Below, piece by piece: positions 1 to 12,035 of a stretch of DNA of 64,000 bases. Numbering within the stretch: position 1 is the first letter of the stretch; every line of letters begins with the position of its first letter. The translations under genes and the position numbers were made by a program. The notes under the pieces are model-generated. The model was not told the origin of the DNA, searched no databases, and worked only from the letters and a program-made list of their open reading frames with translations. This DNA comes from Jaminaea rosea (Eukaryota; Basidiomycota; Exobasidiomycetes; Microstromatales): NCBI RefSeq assembly GCF_003144245.1, contig NW_020289978.1, positions 930,001-994,000 on the forward strand. The letters run 5' to 3'.

Positions 1-2022
1 GATCTGGTGGCGGAACTTTCCGGCACTCAGTCAACTGTACTCCCGCTCTACGAGGCCACTCTGTCGCGCCTCAACCGTCAGGATTCGGACTCTGAAATCA
101 AGGAAAAGGGCATCGCTACGCTAGGTGCTTTGCTCGCGTTTGCAGGGTCGCAACTGCAGAACAAGTACAGCGAGTGCTTCCCGGTGCTGCTTGAGCGTCT
201 GCGCAACGAAGTCACCCGCTTTGCGACAGTCAAGGTCATCACGCTGCTTGCCGCCTCGCAAGCTTGCACTGGCGCAGAGTTCGAGAACTTCCTCCAGACG
301 TGCGACGACGAGGTGGCTACGCTGCTGCGTCAAAGCAATCGCCCGCTCAAGCTTGCTGCCTTTGATGCACTCGCAGCCTCGCTGGAAAGACTAGGCTCTC
401 ATCTGAGCTCCTCGACGGCCAATAGCATCCTGACGGAGATTCACGCACTGCTCTTGCATGACGTCGACATGACGCTGCTTCCATACGCCCTCAAGACGGT
501 CGGTTTACTCGTCTCGTCGAATCCAAACAATCTCTCCACGGCGCGTGACGCCGTCTTCCCCCGAATCATGGAGCTCGTCAAGTCACCGCTGCTCCAGGGA
601 ACCGCACTCGAGTCCGTTGTCGCCTTCATACGCGTGGTGGTAGCCGTCGACACCAAACAGGGTGCTAGCACAGTCAAGGAGCTCTTGGCGTCCTACGAGA
701 ATGGAGGCGCTCCAGCCAGCGTCGCCCGCTGTATTGGCGCTGCTGTCATCGCCGACCAGTCCAGCGTGCCCAAGGTGCTCAAGGACGTGGGTAAGCAGCT
801 GGGCGATGCCAACGACGCGACCACAGCCTTCAATCTGCTCATCCTCGGCGAGGTGGGCCGTTTCGAGGACTTTAGCAAGCATGAAAAGCTTTCAGAGCAG
901 GTGTTGGCTGCCTTCGCCAGCGAGAGCGATGAGGTGCGAAGCGCGGCAGCCTTTGCGCTTGGCAACATGGGCGTGGGTAACTTGGACGCTTTCCTCCCTG
1001 TCATCCGACAGCACGTCGAGTCGGACGACACAAAGCACCGTCTACTGGCACTCAATGCGCTAAAGGAGCTCATCACGCACGGCTCTCCGGCGCAACTCGC
1101 CAGCGTAGCGGAGCAAGTCTGGACACCCCTCCTCGACATTTGTCAGATCAACGATGAGGCTACACGCAACATCGGGGCCGAGTGTCTCGCTCGCTTGACG
1201 CTGACCGATCCGCAGCGCTACCTCGTCCAGCTGCAGTCACGTCTCGCCGACCCTTCAGCCTCAACGCGCGCAGCGGTCATCGCCGCGGTCCGCTTCACGC
1301 TCACCGATGCTTCTTCAACGTACGATGACCTGCTGGCGCCCTTCCTCCTCGACTTCCTCACCTTGCTCAAAGATCCTGACCTCGAAGTGCGCCGCCACGC
1401 AATGTTTGCGCTCAACAGCTCGGCGCACAACAAGCCGCACCTGATCCGGGAGCACCTCACTACGCTCCTCCCGCTCCTGTACGAAGAGACGCACGTCCGC
1501 AAGGAGCTGATGCGCAAGGTAGCCATGGGCCCCTTTACGGTCACCCAGGACGACGGTTTGGACCTGCGCAAGAATGCATTTGAGACGATGTACACCCTTC
1601 TCGACACTTGCTTGGCGCAGATTGCTCTGCCGGAGTATCTGGCTCGCGTGATTGCAGGATTGAGGGACGACGATCAGGTCAAGCTGCTTTGCTACTTGAT
1701 CCTCGTGAGGCTAGCAGACCTTGTGCCACTCCAGATGGGTCAGAATCTGGACGAGGTTTCTGACCCGATTGGCGAGTCACTCAAGATCAAGCTCAAGGAT
1801 GGAGCTACGAAGCAGGATGTCGAGAAGAGCACCGAGCTGACACGAGCAGCGTTCAGGGCGCTGGTTGCGCTGGAGAGGTTGGTGAGCAAGGACGGCGCCG
1901 GTGGATCGGGAGTCGTATCGGCGCCGCGATTCCAGCAGCTGGTAAGGGAGGCAGCTACGGGGCCGTCTGCTGCGTTGTACCGCGAGGTGGCCGCGGCAGC
2001 TTCGAGCCAGCAGAGGGCGTGA
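1..2022 (+). CDS. CAND1/TIP120 cullin-associated NEDD8-dissociated protein, C-terminal part
   Basis: This is the 3' part of a gene that begins left of the window; 673 residues are visible and the frame is open from base 1 (GAT CTG GTG). The protein is all alpha-helical HEAT-type repeats. Its last 200 residues match the TIP120 C-terminal domain, with a stretch reading VRKELMRKVAMGPFTVTQDD followed by DGLDLRKNAFE and LLCYLILVRLADL. CAND1 binds un-neddylated cullin-RBX1 and exchanges substrate receptors of SCF ubiquitin ligases. The family is normally about 1,200 residues, so roughly half is missing off the edge. No intron is seen in the visible part. The identification is firm; the upstream exon structure cannot be seen. 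Confidence 0.93.
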   Translation, partial: DLVAELSGTQSTVLPLYEATLSRLNRQDSDSEIKEKGIATLGALLAFAGSQLQNKYSECFPVLLERLRNEVTRFATVKVITLLAASQACTGAEFENFLQTCDDEVATLLRQSNRPLKLAAFDALAASLERLGSHLSSSTANSILTEIHALLLHDVDMTLLPYALKTVGLLVSSNPNNLSTARDAVFPRIMELVKSPLLQGTALESVVAFIRVVVAVDTKQGASTVKELLASYENGGAPASVARCIGAAVIADQSSVPKVLKDVGKQLGDANDATTAFNLLILGEVGRFEDFSKHEKLSEQVLAAFASESDEVRSAAAFALGNMGVGNLDAFLPVIRQHVESDDTKHRLLALNALKELITHGSPAQLASVAEQVWTPLLDICQINDEATRNIGAECLARLTLTDPQRYLVQLQSRLADPSASTRAAVIAAVRFTLTDASSTYDDLLAPFLLDFLTLLKDPDLEVRRHAMFALNSSAHNKPHLIREHLTTLLPLLYEETHVRKELMRKVAMGPFTVTQDDGLDLRKNAFETMYTLLDTCLAQIALPEYLARVIAGLRDDDQVKLLCYLILVRLADLVPLQMGQNLDEVSDPIGESLKIKLKDGATKQDVEKSTELTRAAFRALVALERLVSKDGAGGSGVVSAPRFQQLVREAATGPSAALYREVAAAASSQQRA

Positions 2023-4849
2023 GCGGGCGGGGCAACGCGCCCCAGTGAGGACGAATCGAGAGTCAATTCATTACCATCTCATGAACAAGGAGTGTAGATT
2101 TGAGGCGAGAACGATCCGCAGCAGCGCAGTTAGGTCGGCGCCCATGCTAGACTTTGTGTCTCAGCCTTTCTTCTCGTTACCACCCGTCTCCACGCCCCGC
2201 AAGACGTCCGGATCCGGTCGATGCTCATTGCCCCTCATTCCTTCGGACAATCGGACGAAGAGCCCTCCTTCCTCCTGATGATCGATGAGATCGAAGGCGG
2301 AAAGATTCAACAGCCGCGGGCGCAAGATTCGCTCTCCTGCGTCGTCGGAGAAGTGGATGCGTGGCTGAGTTGATTGCGGCGTGGCGTGGCGCGAACCTTA
2401 TCCCGTCGGACGCTGGTCGCAGCGACAGGCACGCTCGAGCTCGAGGTTCCAAAGCATCAGCAAGCCGCGTTCCATCTTTTGGCTTAGCTTGGGACGACGC
2501 TGAGGTGCGGCTCAACGCTGGCGTCACGGTGAGGACTCATGGCATTGCTCATACTCGCGCTGAAGGCTAGCTCAAGGGAGCTCAAGCGCTGGCTCAAGCG
2601 CAAGCCCCGCCATGATGGTAGGCTCTGGCGGGAACAAGAGTGTTGAGCTCGAGATTAAGAGCTAGCTATCACGCCGCTTTGTCATGGAGAGAAAGGCCCG
2701 TCTAGTTTTGCGACATCCCGCTCCCTTCTTCTGCCCGTATTGGCAGGCCAGTCTCAGAGCTAAAGCGTCCCGCGGACAGCATTGGGAGACCATAAAGATG
2801 CAGGAGCTCACTGTGCACTGAGGCTGGGCTTGAGCATCATCACAGGCTCACACTTTGCGATGAGTGAGCAACGTCGTAGACTCAAGCTGCAATGAGGTTG
2901 ACATTGAGGAGCCGCAACGCGGGCAAGGCGGGCAACGCGGAAAGGGTGGGCGAGGGTCTTCAATCGAGCGCGAGCTTCACACTATCTCCCTACAGCCGAT
3001 GCCGGACGGCACCCCACTTCGTATCTCAGCAAAGACCGTCCGTTGTCCTCGTAGCCGGGCCGCCGTGCATCTACCAGTGGTAGTGATCAGTCGTTTCGTC
3101 AACAAGCAAAGCAAGCACGCTACCAACATTGCTCCCCCCAGTCGTGTGTGCCTCGTCTCGTCTTCTCCGCTACGAGTCGATCTCGGCGACCCGCTAGAGT
3201 GCCTCAGGATCTTGCTCCTCGCTTGGCCAGACAGACCATCGTCCAAAGACCGGCATTTGGATGGTTGCCTAGGTGAAAAGGGTTGCCAGCGGGCCGTGAG
3301 CCAAGAGTCACGTCCTACGCTCAAGGTTGCTCAAGGTTGGGATGACAAAACACCAGCACAGCCTTAGCGTGGCCTTGCCGGAGTCTGTGAAGCTCACAGG
3401 AGAGTTGTCAGATGGGCGGACACCATTTTCGTCTTGACGACGATGCCCGCTGCACGCGGAAACGGCAGCCTTTTTGAATCTGCTGTCTCACAAGAGTGCG
3501 CGGGCAGCGGCGGCGTATGATCAAAGAGCGGGCTAGAATTCAGAGACTGGCATGCGCCCGCTACAAGGACGAGGGGAAGCTTGAGTGAAGGGAGACTCTG
3601 GTTGTTCAAAGGAGTGTGACAGAGAGGGTCAAGGGTGGGGAGCTGCGACCCTGGAAATTGTGAACTGAGATCTCGGCGGGGTTGCAGTAATGCAAGCACG
3701 ACTCATCGCAGCGGGCGGCGAGAAGCAGGCCGATCTGGATGAGGAGCCGGCCAAGACAAGGCTGGCGGCGGCCGATCAATGAGCGCATCACAGGACGACG
3801 ATGCCTTGCTCTGTCTTGTCCGACTCAGTTCTGAGGGCCGCGGACAGTTGACGCCAATGCCGGCAAAGGGACTAGCTGTGTGAGACGTCGTCGAGTGTGA
3901 CGACAAAGACGATTTGGCTCCGTCGCTCGCAGCAACCTGCCCGCTGCTGGCTCGCTCCTCCTCGCCCCCTCACTTGTGGTCTCATCTCAGTCGCCGCCTC
4001 GCCTCCTCACTTTTGGTCTCATCTCGCAATGTGCCCCTTGTTCGAGCTCGGTCGTCTCAGTCTCTGTCAATGTAACGCTAGACAGACTCCATCACTTGAT
4101 CTCTCTCTGCGCTTCTGAACATCAATACCACTCGTCCATTCTTGTCAATACACCACCATCTCTTGCTCATCCTTCGGTCGCACGACCATCGAGATCGACC
4201 TTGGCGGCGCGAGGCATCTTCGACATTTCCTCGCGCTCTCTTCCAGCGTCGAGCGAGCGAGTGAGCGGACGACAGGTAAGTGGCCGCTCTTGAGATGATG
4301 AACAGCACATGTTTCGACAGTAGGGTCAGGCGTAGCGCGCAGCTTGCCGCGCAACGTCCGTGACGAGATGAGCATTCTTGTCACAGCAGCGGCAAGGATT
4401 ACCTAGTCAGGAGGGTCGGCCATGGTCGAGCTCACGTTCACGATCTCGGCCCGATATGCGACTTCGGCGAGACTGGAGCGGCTCGAGTCCCTGATTGCCC
4501 TCACGCAATGAAATTGTGGGCACGAGATAGGCGCGGGAGCGGAAACGGGAGTGGGAGCGGATAGAGTGGTGCCGCTCAGCAACCGTACCGCTTCTCATCT
4601 TCGCTTCCATTCCCACACCTGTCTTGTCCTCTGCCATCCTCTCTTCCCACAACGATCCCGCTGGGCGGGCCGTGGCTGAGCGGGTGGTCACGACGACCTG
4701 AATATCGTCTCCCAATCTCGCTCCACTCTTCTCTATCACACTCCTCACTCGCGCTCACACGCTCCTTGGCGACTTTCCCATCGCTCTACTCCATCAGGTC
4801 AGACTCTCCTTCCCACCATTAAATTGACTCGACCGGCACGTCGCCCACG
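2023..4849. other. Gene-poor interval between CAND1 and the FAM72-like gene
   Basis: This 2.8 kb stretch holds only short open frames with no recognisable domain, signal peptide or sensible codon use. The right-hand 700 bases are pyrimidine-rich and look like promoter plus 5' UTR of the next gene. No RNA gene, repeat array or transposon relic was recognised. Confidence 0.6.
4276..4797 (+). other. Candidate 5' UTR intron of the FAM72-like gene
   Basis: A near-perfect donor (CAG followed by GTAAGT at 4276) and an acceptor ending in CCATCAG at 4797 lie upstream of the start codon at 4850, in a pyrimidine-rich leader. Splicing would remove 522 nt of non-coding sequence. This rests on splice-site strength and position only. 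Confidence 0.4.
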
Positions 4850-6073
4850 ATGCCCAACACCTTCTCCCGCCTCGATGCGGCTTCTCTGCCACCTCAACCT
4901 TCGTCTTCCTCTACTCCCATCGAGGCACCTCGCGTGACATGGGACACCGCCCCGGACAGCTACTACCAATCCGAGCTCGCCCGCCAACAGCAGCTCGCTG
5001 ATCAGCAAGCCTACGAACGGATGCGACTCCGGCAACGCATTGCGGAGGACGAGGCTAATCGCTCCATCAGCGATGCGCGACTGGATGATGCGACCGATAG
5101 GATCCTTGAGCTCCAACGACAGCAAGAAACGATGAGCAGGATTCGAGAGAATGGGAAACCCAAGGAGATGCATCCAGTCTACCTCATCAATTGCAAGGGA
5201 TGCGGCGCTTTCCTCACCGACCGTGGCATGAAGGCTGTCCTCCTCCTCAGGCCCCACGTCACTCTCTTCTCCACGGACGTCATGCCGCAGAATTGCGGTC
5301 CTCTCTACGCTACTCAGAACCCAAGCATCTTGGCAAAGTCTAAGGGCGCTACCGCCGAGCGCACCTGCGAGTGTCTAACCCAGACGCTAGGCTGCTACGG
5401 CTGCGGATCTCAGATTGGCTACCACATCGCTTCTCCCTGCCGCATGTGCACCTCCAGTGTCAACCACGATGCCCTCAAGCGCGGCTCGAACGGGCATCGC
5501 ACCGTACTGCATTGCTCCGAGATTGAAGTACGGGAGCGCCGCTATGTGCCCGGAGAGCCCGGTGTGATGAGCGCTCGTGCTGCCACGCCGCCCCTCGAGT
5601 GCCTTTCGGCCGCGGATTCACGTCGAGGGCCACCGCCAGTCACGCACGTCTACACGTACTACTACTACCATGGGCAGGCGATTCCACGTCACGTCATGCG
5701 AGAGGCACACCCCTCTAACTCGACCATTCCGCGCTCGCCGACCGTAGAGGACAATCTGGTCACCCTCTTCCGACGACCCCAAGAATCCGCGCCCCTTCAG
5801 CCCCTTGCCTGGGACCCAAATGGCAACGAGTACGAGGACAAGGTTGGCGGGCAGGGGAGCGGGGATAGTAGTCTTTCGCTCCCTCCAATGCATCAGACGG
5901 CACCGGGCGGCGCCAGTAGACCTCGACGAGGCGGCGCAGATGACAAATCGACGACGCTCAGAAGGATTGAGAAGGGCGGCCTGGTCTACTGGTCTGACCT
6001 GGTGGCGGGCGGCGAGAGGCCCGAGCCTTTTGATCCAGACTTGGTGCTGAGCATGCCCACGGCTGGGCGATAG
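4850..6073 (+). CDS. FAM72-family protein (fungal homologue)
   Basis: Single exon, 407 residues, ATG at 4850. Residues about 105-210 match the FAM72 family: a CxxC pair in NCKGCGAFLTDRGMKAVLL, then LFSTDVMPQNC, a second cysteine set in CECLTQTLGCYGCGSQIGYH and a third in SPCRMC. The pattern suggests a compact zinc-binding fold; that is inference from cysteine spacing. Human FAM72 is about 149 residues, so this protein carries a coiled-coil-like Q/R/E-rich N-terminus (residues about 45-100) and a disordered C-terminal tail of about 190 residues, which also holds an unusual YTYYYYHG stretch. The family's role is poorly understood; in mammals it is tied to proliferating cells and to uracil-DNA glycosylase UNG2. 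No partner gene is adjacent here. Confidence 0.85.
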   Translation: MPNTFSRLDAASLPPQPSSSSTPIEAPRVTWDTAPDSYYQSELARQQQLADQQAYERMRLRQRIAEDEANRSISDARLDDATDRILELQRQQETMSRIRENGKPKEMHPVYLINCKGCGAFLTDRGMKAVLLLRPHVTLFSTDVMPQNCGPLYATQNPSILAKSKGATAERTCECLTQTLGCYGCGSQIGYHIASPCRMCTSSVNHDALKRGSNGHRTVLHCSEIEVRERRYVPGEPGVMSARAATPPLECLSAADSRRGPPPVTHVYTYYYYHGQAIPRHVMREAHPSNSTIPRSPTVEDNLVTLFRRPQESAPLQPLAWDPNGNEYEDKVGGQGSGDSSLSLPPMHQTAPGGASRPRRGGADDKSTTLRRIEKGGLVYWSDLVAGGERPEPFDPDLVLSMPTAGR

Positions 6074-6371
6074 GCCGCTCGAGCAGCGGGCCAGCCACGA
6101 CTTCTACGGCCGGCTTCCACCACGACTCGCGACAGAACACAGTTTTCACTCTATCTCGGTCAGGTACCGATTCTACGCATTCAGCAGCACGCAGCTAGCA
6201 AACAAAGAAACGACTCTACAAATCTTAGCGCTACCTCTACACCACAACAAAATGCGACCGGACCGACTCGATAATTCACGCGACTCTCTCACTTCACCAA
6301 GCTGTCTTCTCATTTGTCACTTTCTCTCTCTCTCTGTTCATCACGTTCCTCTAATCATACAATCGATTCTT

Positions 6372-6437
6372 TCCTCATGGGATGCGCATTGCGACGCCGC
6401 GGTCTCCTCATGAGATGCGCATTGCGACGCCGCGGTC
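6372..6437. repeat. 33-bp tandem duplication
   Basis: Two adjacent 33-nt copies (6372-6404 and 6405-6437) differ at one base (ATGGGATG versus ATGAGATG). They lie in the 426-bp gap between the converging FAM72-like and F-box genes, probably in 3' UTR sequence. A short replication-slippage duplication is the simplest reading. Confidence 0.9.
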
Positions 6438-6499
6438 ATTGCTATTTGCCTTCTCATCCCGCGCTCATCACTGCTGAATCATGGCAGGATCATGCGCCT

Positions 6500-9400
6500 T
6501 CACGCCCCCGTCGCCCCCTCCATCGCCAGCTGCGTCTCTCTCTCCAGTCTCCTCTTCCTCCTCCCCTCTCTCACCTTCTCCCTCCTCGCATGCTCCTCGT
6601 CCCTCAGTCTCTCCACCTCGCGCCACGGCCTCGAATCGACATTGAAGTACGCAAATGGCCCCAGAGGCGATCCATCATCGCGCTCGACGTCCGACCACGT
6701 ACCGTAGATTGGCGCGCGAGTTCCCGGTGGACCGGCCTGGACGCCAGAGAGGGACCAGCGATCCGCCCCGTCGTAGGCGTGGGTGAGGCGCCACTGTAGT
6801 GCGACGATCAGAGGTAGGTAGCGGTCGGTGGGCGCGTGGTATCGGGCACGTTGTTGCGCAGGGTCTTCGCTGTAGATTGGACGGACGAAGCCGTGTGCCA
6901 TTCCTCGGGCTGTGGGGACAGGTGGGGAGGGATCGTCCGTGTCCCAATCATCAGGGTCGGACTCATCGCCATTGTCGGCGGCTTGGGCGCGCATGGCTGC
7001 TGCAGCATCGAGGTCCGGGTGAGTGTAGGTCCGCCCGATGAATCGGAGAGTGGGAAATTGCGGGTCTTCTTCCCCATACGAGGCCGAGTCCGCAATGCCC
7101 TCCTCGCTTTCGGGTGTTTGCAAGTCGGCGGGCTTCAGGGTGAGGCGGAGAGCGAGGCAATCGCCCGTTGCTTCGGCGCGATGGAGAAGCTCGTGTGCTA
7201 CTGGGCCAGAGGTGCCGGTGTAGGGCGGGGCGTTAGGGTCCATGCCGTACGGGCGAGACGAGATGGCCCAGGGCTCCTTGGCTTTGCCTACTTCTTCGGC
7301 TAGACGGGCGTTGTAGCGGAGGAAGTTGGGGTACTGCGAACGGGGGTACAAGGGGTGATGATGAGCTATTGCGTTGTCGTGAGCTAGTCGAGAGTTGAGC
7401 CACACTCACATCGAGGAAGAAGTAGGTGCCCATCCAGGTGGCAGACTCAACGTTGGCCCAGTCATGTACGGCAGGGGTGTCGTTTCTATCAGCTTGCTTC
7501 TCCTCTCCCTCCTCTTGCTCACCACTGTCCTCCTCAGCCATGCCCTCGACCTTGCCCTTTGGCTGCTCCTCGCCCCTCGACATTCCCCATCCCGCATGAG
7601 GATACAGAAGCCTCCTGTTCCTCTTATGGCAGCAAGCGTCCAGCGGACCCCTTATCTCAGGCATGACCAGTGCACGCCCGTTTGTGCCGTCGCTCGTGCC
7701 GCCACCATCACCACGGGCGCCGCGTGGCAGCATGAAGCCAGAACCCCAACCGCACCGATGGATCGCGTAGTGGAGGTTGGCGTGTACGACGAGCATGATG
7801 GATTCGGCGAGGAGCCAGTCAACGCGAGCGCGGGCCGGGAGAGTAGGCTGCTGCGGCTGTTGCGCTTTGCGCTTCTCTCTCTCATCTTGGAGGCGATTGC
7901 GCACTTTGGATCCAGAGTAGGCGCCAACATGGGCGACCATCCGAGCGAAGTTGTGTGGGCCCAATCCGCCAAAGGGAGGGAGCAGTCCATCGTCTGAGAA
8001 GGCGGCATCACTGTCATCTTCCTCGTCTTCGCTGCCGGAGAAGTCTTCATCATCTTCGTCCGTTGTCGCGAGAGGAGAGCCGGCAATTGCGGCTGTGCCG
8101 TTTGTGAGGACCGGAGCTTGCGTTGTGGCGGGGAGGTCGTCCTCCTCATCTTGGCCGGGCTGCCAGGTGACTCCATCTGCGGCAGCCTGAGCATCAAGCG
8201 TCTCCATATCCACGACTTCCTCGATGTCCCCATCGCTACTGTCGTCGTCTTCATCGTGCGCACCAGCGCCAAGCCCCAACTGCATCAAATTCAAGCCCGC
8301 GAAGGGCCCGCGACGCCCATTGCGCATCTCGGCGGGTTGGGTCCGGAAGGGCTTAAAAGGTCCCCAAGCGTTCTCGTAACCATAGCGGCCGGCATCGTAC
8401 ACCACTCCTCTGGCTTCGCGACGTAAAGTAGCGTCCCCGCCTGGACCTTGAGGATGGCCGAGGAAAACGTTGGATTCCTCAATCGAGTCGGCCGTTTCGA
8501 AGTCCAGTCCAGGTGTGAGTTCCTCGTCGCCATCGTCGTCTTCATCTGCAGACAAGTACTCTGAGTCATATTCAGCCCCATCGTACGCGTCAGAGGCGCT
8601 TTCAATGGCGCTATAGTCATCATCGTCCTCCTCGCTATCCACATTGTCCCCTGCAGCCTCCGCCAGCCTCCTGCTGTGCAGCCGGAACATAGCCTCATCA
8701 ATATGCGGGGGCGGGTCTGCCTCTCCCTTCAACACGGCGTCTCGATGCTCAATGCTGGCAAAGAAGCCTTCCGCATAGGCGTCCTCGACCATCTCCCTAA
8801 AGTCAAAGTATTCGTCCATCTGCCCTTCGGAGTCGAGGCTTGGAGAGGGCGAGGGGGTACGAGATGCGCTATCCCGCTGACGGGAAGGGCCTGCCTTGCG
8901 GCGAGAGAGGTCTTCATCGTCGCTATTGAGTCCGTCGTGCAGTCGGGGCCGGGCATGTATCCCCTCACCCGAAGAAGTGTAGAGACGCGGGAGTTCTCCA
9001 AAGTGTGGAACACTCACCGCGGGGAGAGGCATGGCTGGAGCGTGTTGGGCGGACATGACTGACGGGTACTGGGCGTACTCGTCTCCATCGGCCGATTCAT
9101 AGCCGGAGAAGAGGAGAGAATCCGAATCGTCTTCGCTGCCAGCAGTAGAGCGACGCATTGAGGGCTTGACCTTACTGCGTGAGCCACGTGAAGGGGTTGA
9201 CTTTGGTTGAATGTCTTGCTGACTGTCATTCTTGTCCTCTCGCCTCTTGCCTTTTCCCTTGGCACTACGTTTGGCGGCCAGCCTACGTGCAGCAGCCTTG
9301 ACCTCCTTCTGCTTCTTGGCTTCCTCGACCTGCCTCTTCTTCTTTGCCTTTTTGAGCAATCGATCCTTCTCCTCCTCCGTAGGAAAGCGCATCTGCCTCA

Positions 9401-10307
9401 CGCCATGGAGCACGTGCAAGTGCGCTGCCGCCTCTTCATCGAGGCACTCTGCGAGTCCTTCAAGGCGGGTGGATGCCATCATGGACTGTTCGTCGCGGTC
9501 TGCTTGTCTTTCGGTAGGGAGGAAGGAGAGAAAGGATGGAGGCAGAAAGACGTCCGAGGCCGCGAGCTCGGTGCGGCGTTGTATGCGGGCAGAGCGGCGA
9601 CGGCTGCTCGAAGTGGCGCCCTCCTCGTCATTATGACGACGCTTCTTGGCCTCCGTAGGTGCCATAGACTTTGCACCTCTGTTGCCGCTGTTGGATCGTG
9701 CCCTCTTCTTCTCCATATCCGCCTCCCTCTTCTTGGCCTTCTCTTCGCTGGCCTTGAGTCTCTTCGCCCTCTCCTGCTTTGTCTCCTCGTTCCAAACGGA
9801 AAGGCGCTTCACGTCCTGCCTGGGGTAGACGAAGGCCGCCCAGCGTCGATCGCCTACGTAGCTAGGTGGGAACATCGAGGCAAGGGTTGCGGCGCTGCGA
9901 GAGCGAGGGGCGTCCTCATTCCGGTCGTCAGCGGAGTCTCGCGGCAGACGAGAGTGGGTGGCATTGATGAGGCTATGGAGGGCGCGACTGTGTGACTTGG
10001 CCAGGTGAGGGTGTGAGCGAGCCCCGAGGCGCAAGTCCGTACGAGCTCGAGTAAGAGATTGGAGAATGGAGCGCATATGCCCAGCCTCCTCGTCTGGCAA
10101 AGCGTCCCATCCTTCGAGGAACAGTCGACGCCAAAGATGTGAAGGAGCTGTCCCCTCGCCATTGATGAGGGAGTTGGCGTCGCGGCATGTCTGCGAGAAG
10201 GAGGCGACATCCCGCGGGGAAACAAGCGCGAGGATGTCCAGGAGTAGTTCATGTGGTAGGGCCAGGATCGTCGGGCGAGGTGGCGGCGAGGGCTGCAAGT
10301 CGTCCAT
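6500..10307 (-). CDS. Large F-box protein with acidic disordered middle
   Basis: Two exons on the minus strand: 10307-7410 and 7333-6500, with a 76-nt intron (7409-7334, GTGAGT to CAG). The product is 1,243 residues. The first in-frame ATG directly before the F-box was chosen. An F-box lies at residues about 15-60 (LPHELLLDILALVSPRDVAS), which should recruit Skp1 for an SCF ubiquitin ligase. A basic KKRE-rich region follows, then a very acidic middle (residues about 500-800). The C-terminal third is ordered and spans the intron (TYFFLD joined to YPNFLRYN, later APIYGTWSDVERDDGSPLG); it resembles conserved C-terminal regions of fungal F-box proteins of unknown substrate. It converges with the FAM72-like gene. 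Confidence 0.85.
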
Positions 10308-10628
10308 GGCAACGACTGCGGAGATGCGCGATGAGAGCAACTTCAGGCGAATAGAATAGTCGCGATGAGGTGTTGAGTGATAGGTGGGAAGGCAACGAGG
10401 ACAGAGCGTCCCATTGCTGAGTCGAGATTTGGTGGGTGAGCTGACGGAGCAACCGAGCCCGCCTCTCGACTCGCAGCGGCACACGGCGCCCATTTCCGGC
10501 AGTCCGTCCGCCTCTGCGCTCAGGCCACTTGAAAAAAGCGGGCGAGCAGACGGCAACCTCTTCTCGCTCACTGACACGAAAATCTTCGCCCGCATTGACA
10601 TCGTATTATCATCAACGCCGCATCGCCT

Positions 10629-12035
10629 CTAATCAACGAGTACCGACCAAGGATGCGACGCTCTCTCTCCCCTCTGAATCGCATCAATCTCACCAAGCAT
10701 CGCCTTGGCCACATTGCCCGCGCCTCCCTCGCCCGTAGGGATCATGATATCACGCCCCTTGTACCCTACCCTCTCTACCGGGCTCACAACAGCAGCCGTA
10801 CCTGCACCAAACATCTCCAGCAATGATCCGCGATCCGAGTGTGCCATCACCTCGGCCATGTTCATCTCCCTCTCAACAACGCGTAGCTGCTTCGGCAAAC
10901 CAGCAATGGGTGCCGAGCCGCTCGCATGACCGCGGGCCAATGACAAGATGGAGTCGCGGGTGACACCGGGCAGGATCATGCCGTTGAGCGGAGGGGTCAC
11001 CAGTTCGGTCACGCCGTCCTGTCCCTTGACGACGACGAAGAGGTTCATCGTTCCAACCTCGGTCAGCCAGGCCTCGTCGCCGAAGAGCCACAGGTTCTGA
11101 TGGTACCCCTTGGTCGCAGCTTGCATCTGGGGCTTAATGCCCGGGGCGTAGTTCGCTCCGAGCTTGTATTGACCTACTCCTCCTGGCCATGCGCGGACCT
11201 GCGACGGGTCGGCGGAAAGGGATACGGGCTTGAAACCCGTTTTGTAGTAGGGTCCCACGGGGGAGGTGATGACGAAGAGGAGCCTGCAACGTGCGTGAAA
11301 GGGGATGGCGTCGGTGTCAGCAGGTGATGCTTCAGCTGTCATCTTTGTCTTGTGATTGTACGCACGCATCGCTCGTCTGGTTCACGCCCAGCGCCGCCTG
11401 AGTTCCAATGAGTGTGGGTCGAATGTACATGGAGTGACCAGGCTCGTTGGGGACCCACGTCGAGTCGATGCTGACCAACTTGCGAATCAGCTGCGTGAGC
11501 TCTCCGCCGTCGAAGGTGGGCAGGGCCAAGCGGTCCGCAGAGGTGTTCATGCGACGCATGTTCATGTCCGGGCGGAACAGCCTGCGCACGCAGAGGAGAG
11601 GGCGATGTGAGCGTCAGAGACATGAGGGCGCTTGAGAGCACGGCTGGCTGCTCACCGGCACTTGCCGTCCTTATCCTTGTACGCCTTCATCCCCTCGAAG
11701 AGACTGGGCGCATAATGGAAGATGACACTCGAAGGGTCCAACGTGAGGGGAGCGTAGGGCTGAATCTTGGGAGTGTCCCAACCAGTCTGTGAGCTCCAGG
11801 GTACGACGAGCATGTGGTCTGAGAAGCTCTGACCGAAGATGAGGCTCTCAGAAGGCGGTCGGGTGCGAGGGTTGGACGTCTGCTCGATTTGCACTTTTGA
11901 CGAGTCGAGGCCGAGAACGGGCGAAGGGGCAAGCTCGCCCGTCATGGGGTCGATCTTGGTCGAGTAGCATCTTGAGGCGCTGGTGAGGGAGCGCGGTGCT
12001 GCGCGAAGAGCCCGAAGGCTGATGAGGGAGGTCAT
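10629..12035 (-). CDS. BAT1: Branched-chain amino acid aminotransferase, mitochondrial type
   Basis: Three exons: 12035-11656, 11581-11366, 11283-10629; 416 residues. It is a class IV PLP aminotransferase interconverting Leu, Ile and Val with their 2-oxo acids, using 2-oxoglutarate/glutamate. Visible signatures are FGQSFSDHMLVV, LTLDPSSVIFHYAPSLFEGMK, GGVGQYKLGANYAPG (the lysine of YKLG near residue 239 is the expected PLP Schiff-base residue) and the family signature LTEVGTMNLFVV...TPPLNGMILPGVTRDS. The N-terminus (MTSLISLRALRAAPRSLTSA then RCYST) is basic, Ser/Arg-rich and free of acids, so mitochondrial import is likely. Yeast has a mitochondrial and a cytosolic paralogue; only this one is in view. 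It is divergent from the Pac2 gene, with a 269-bp shared promoter region. Confidence 0.95.

Noticed and set aside
2864-3367. 167-codon frame in the CAND1-FAM72 gap
   Set aside because: No domain, no initiation context worth noting, composition like random GC-rich DNA.
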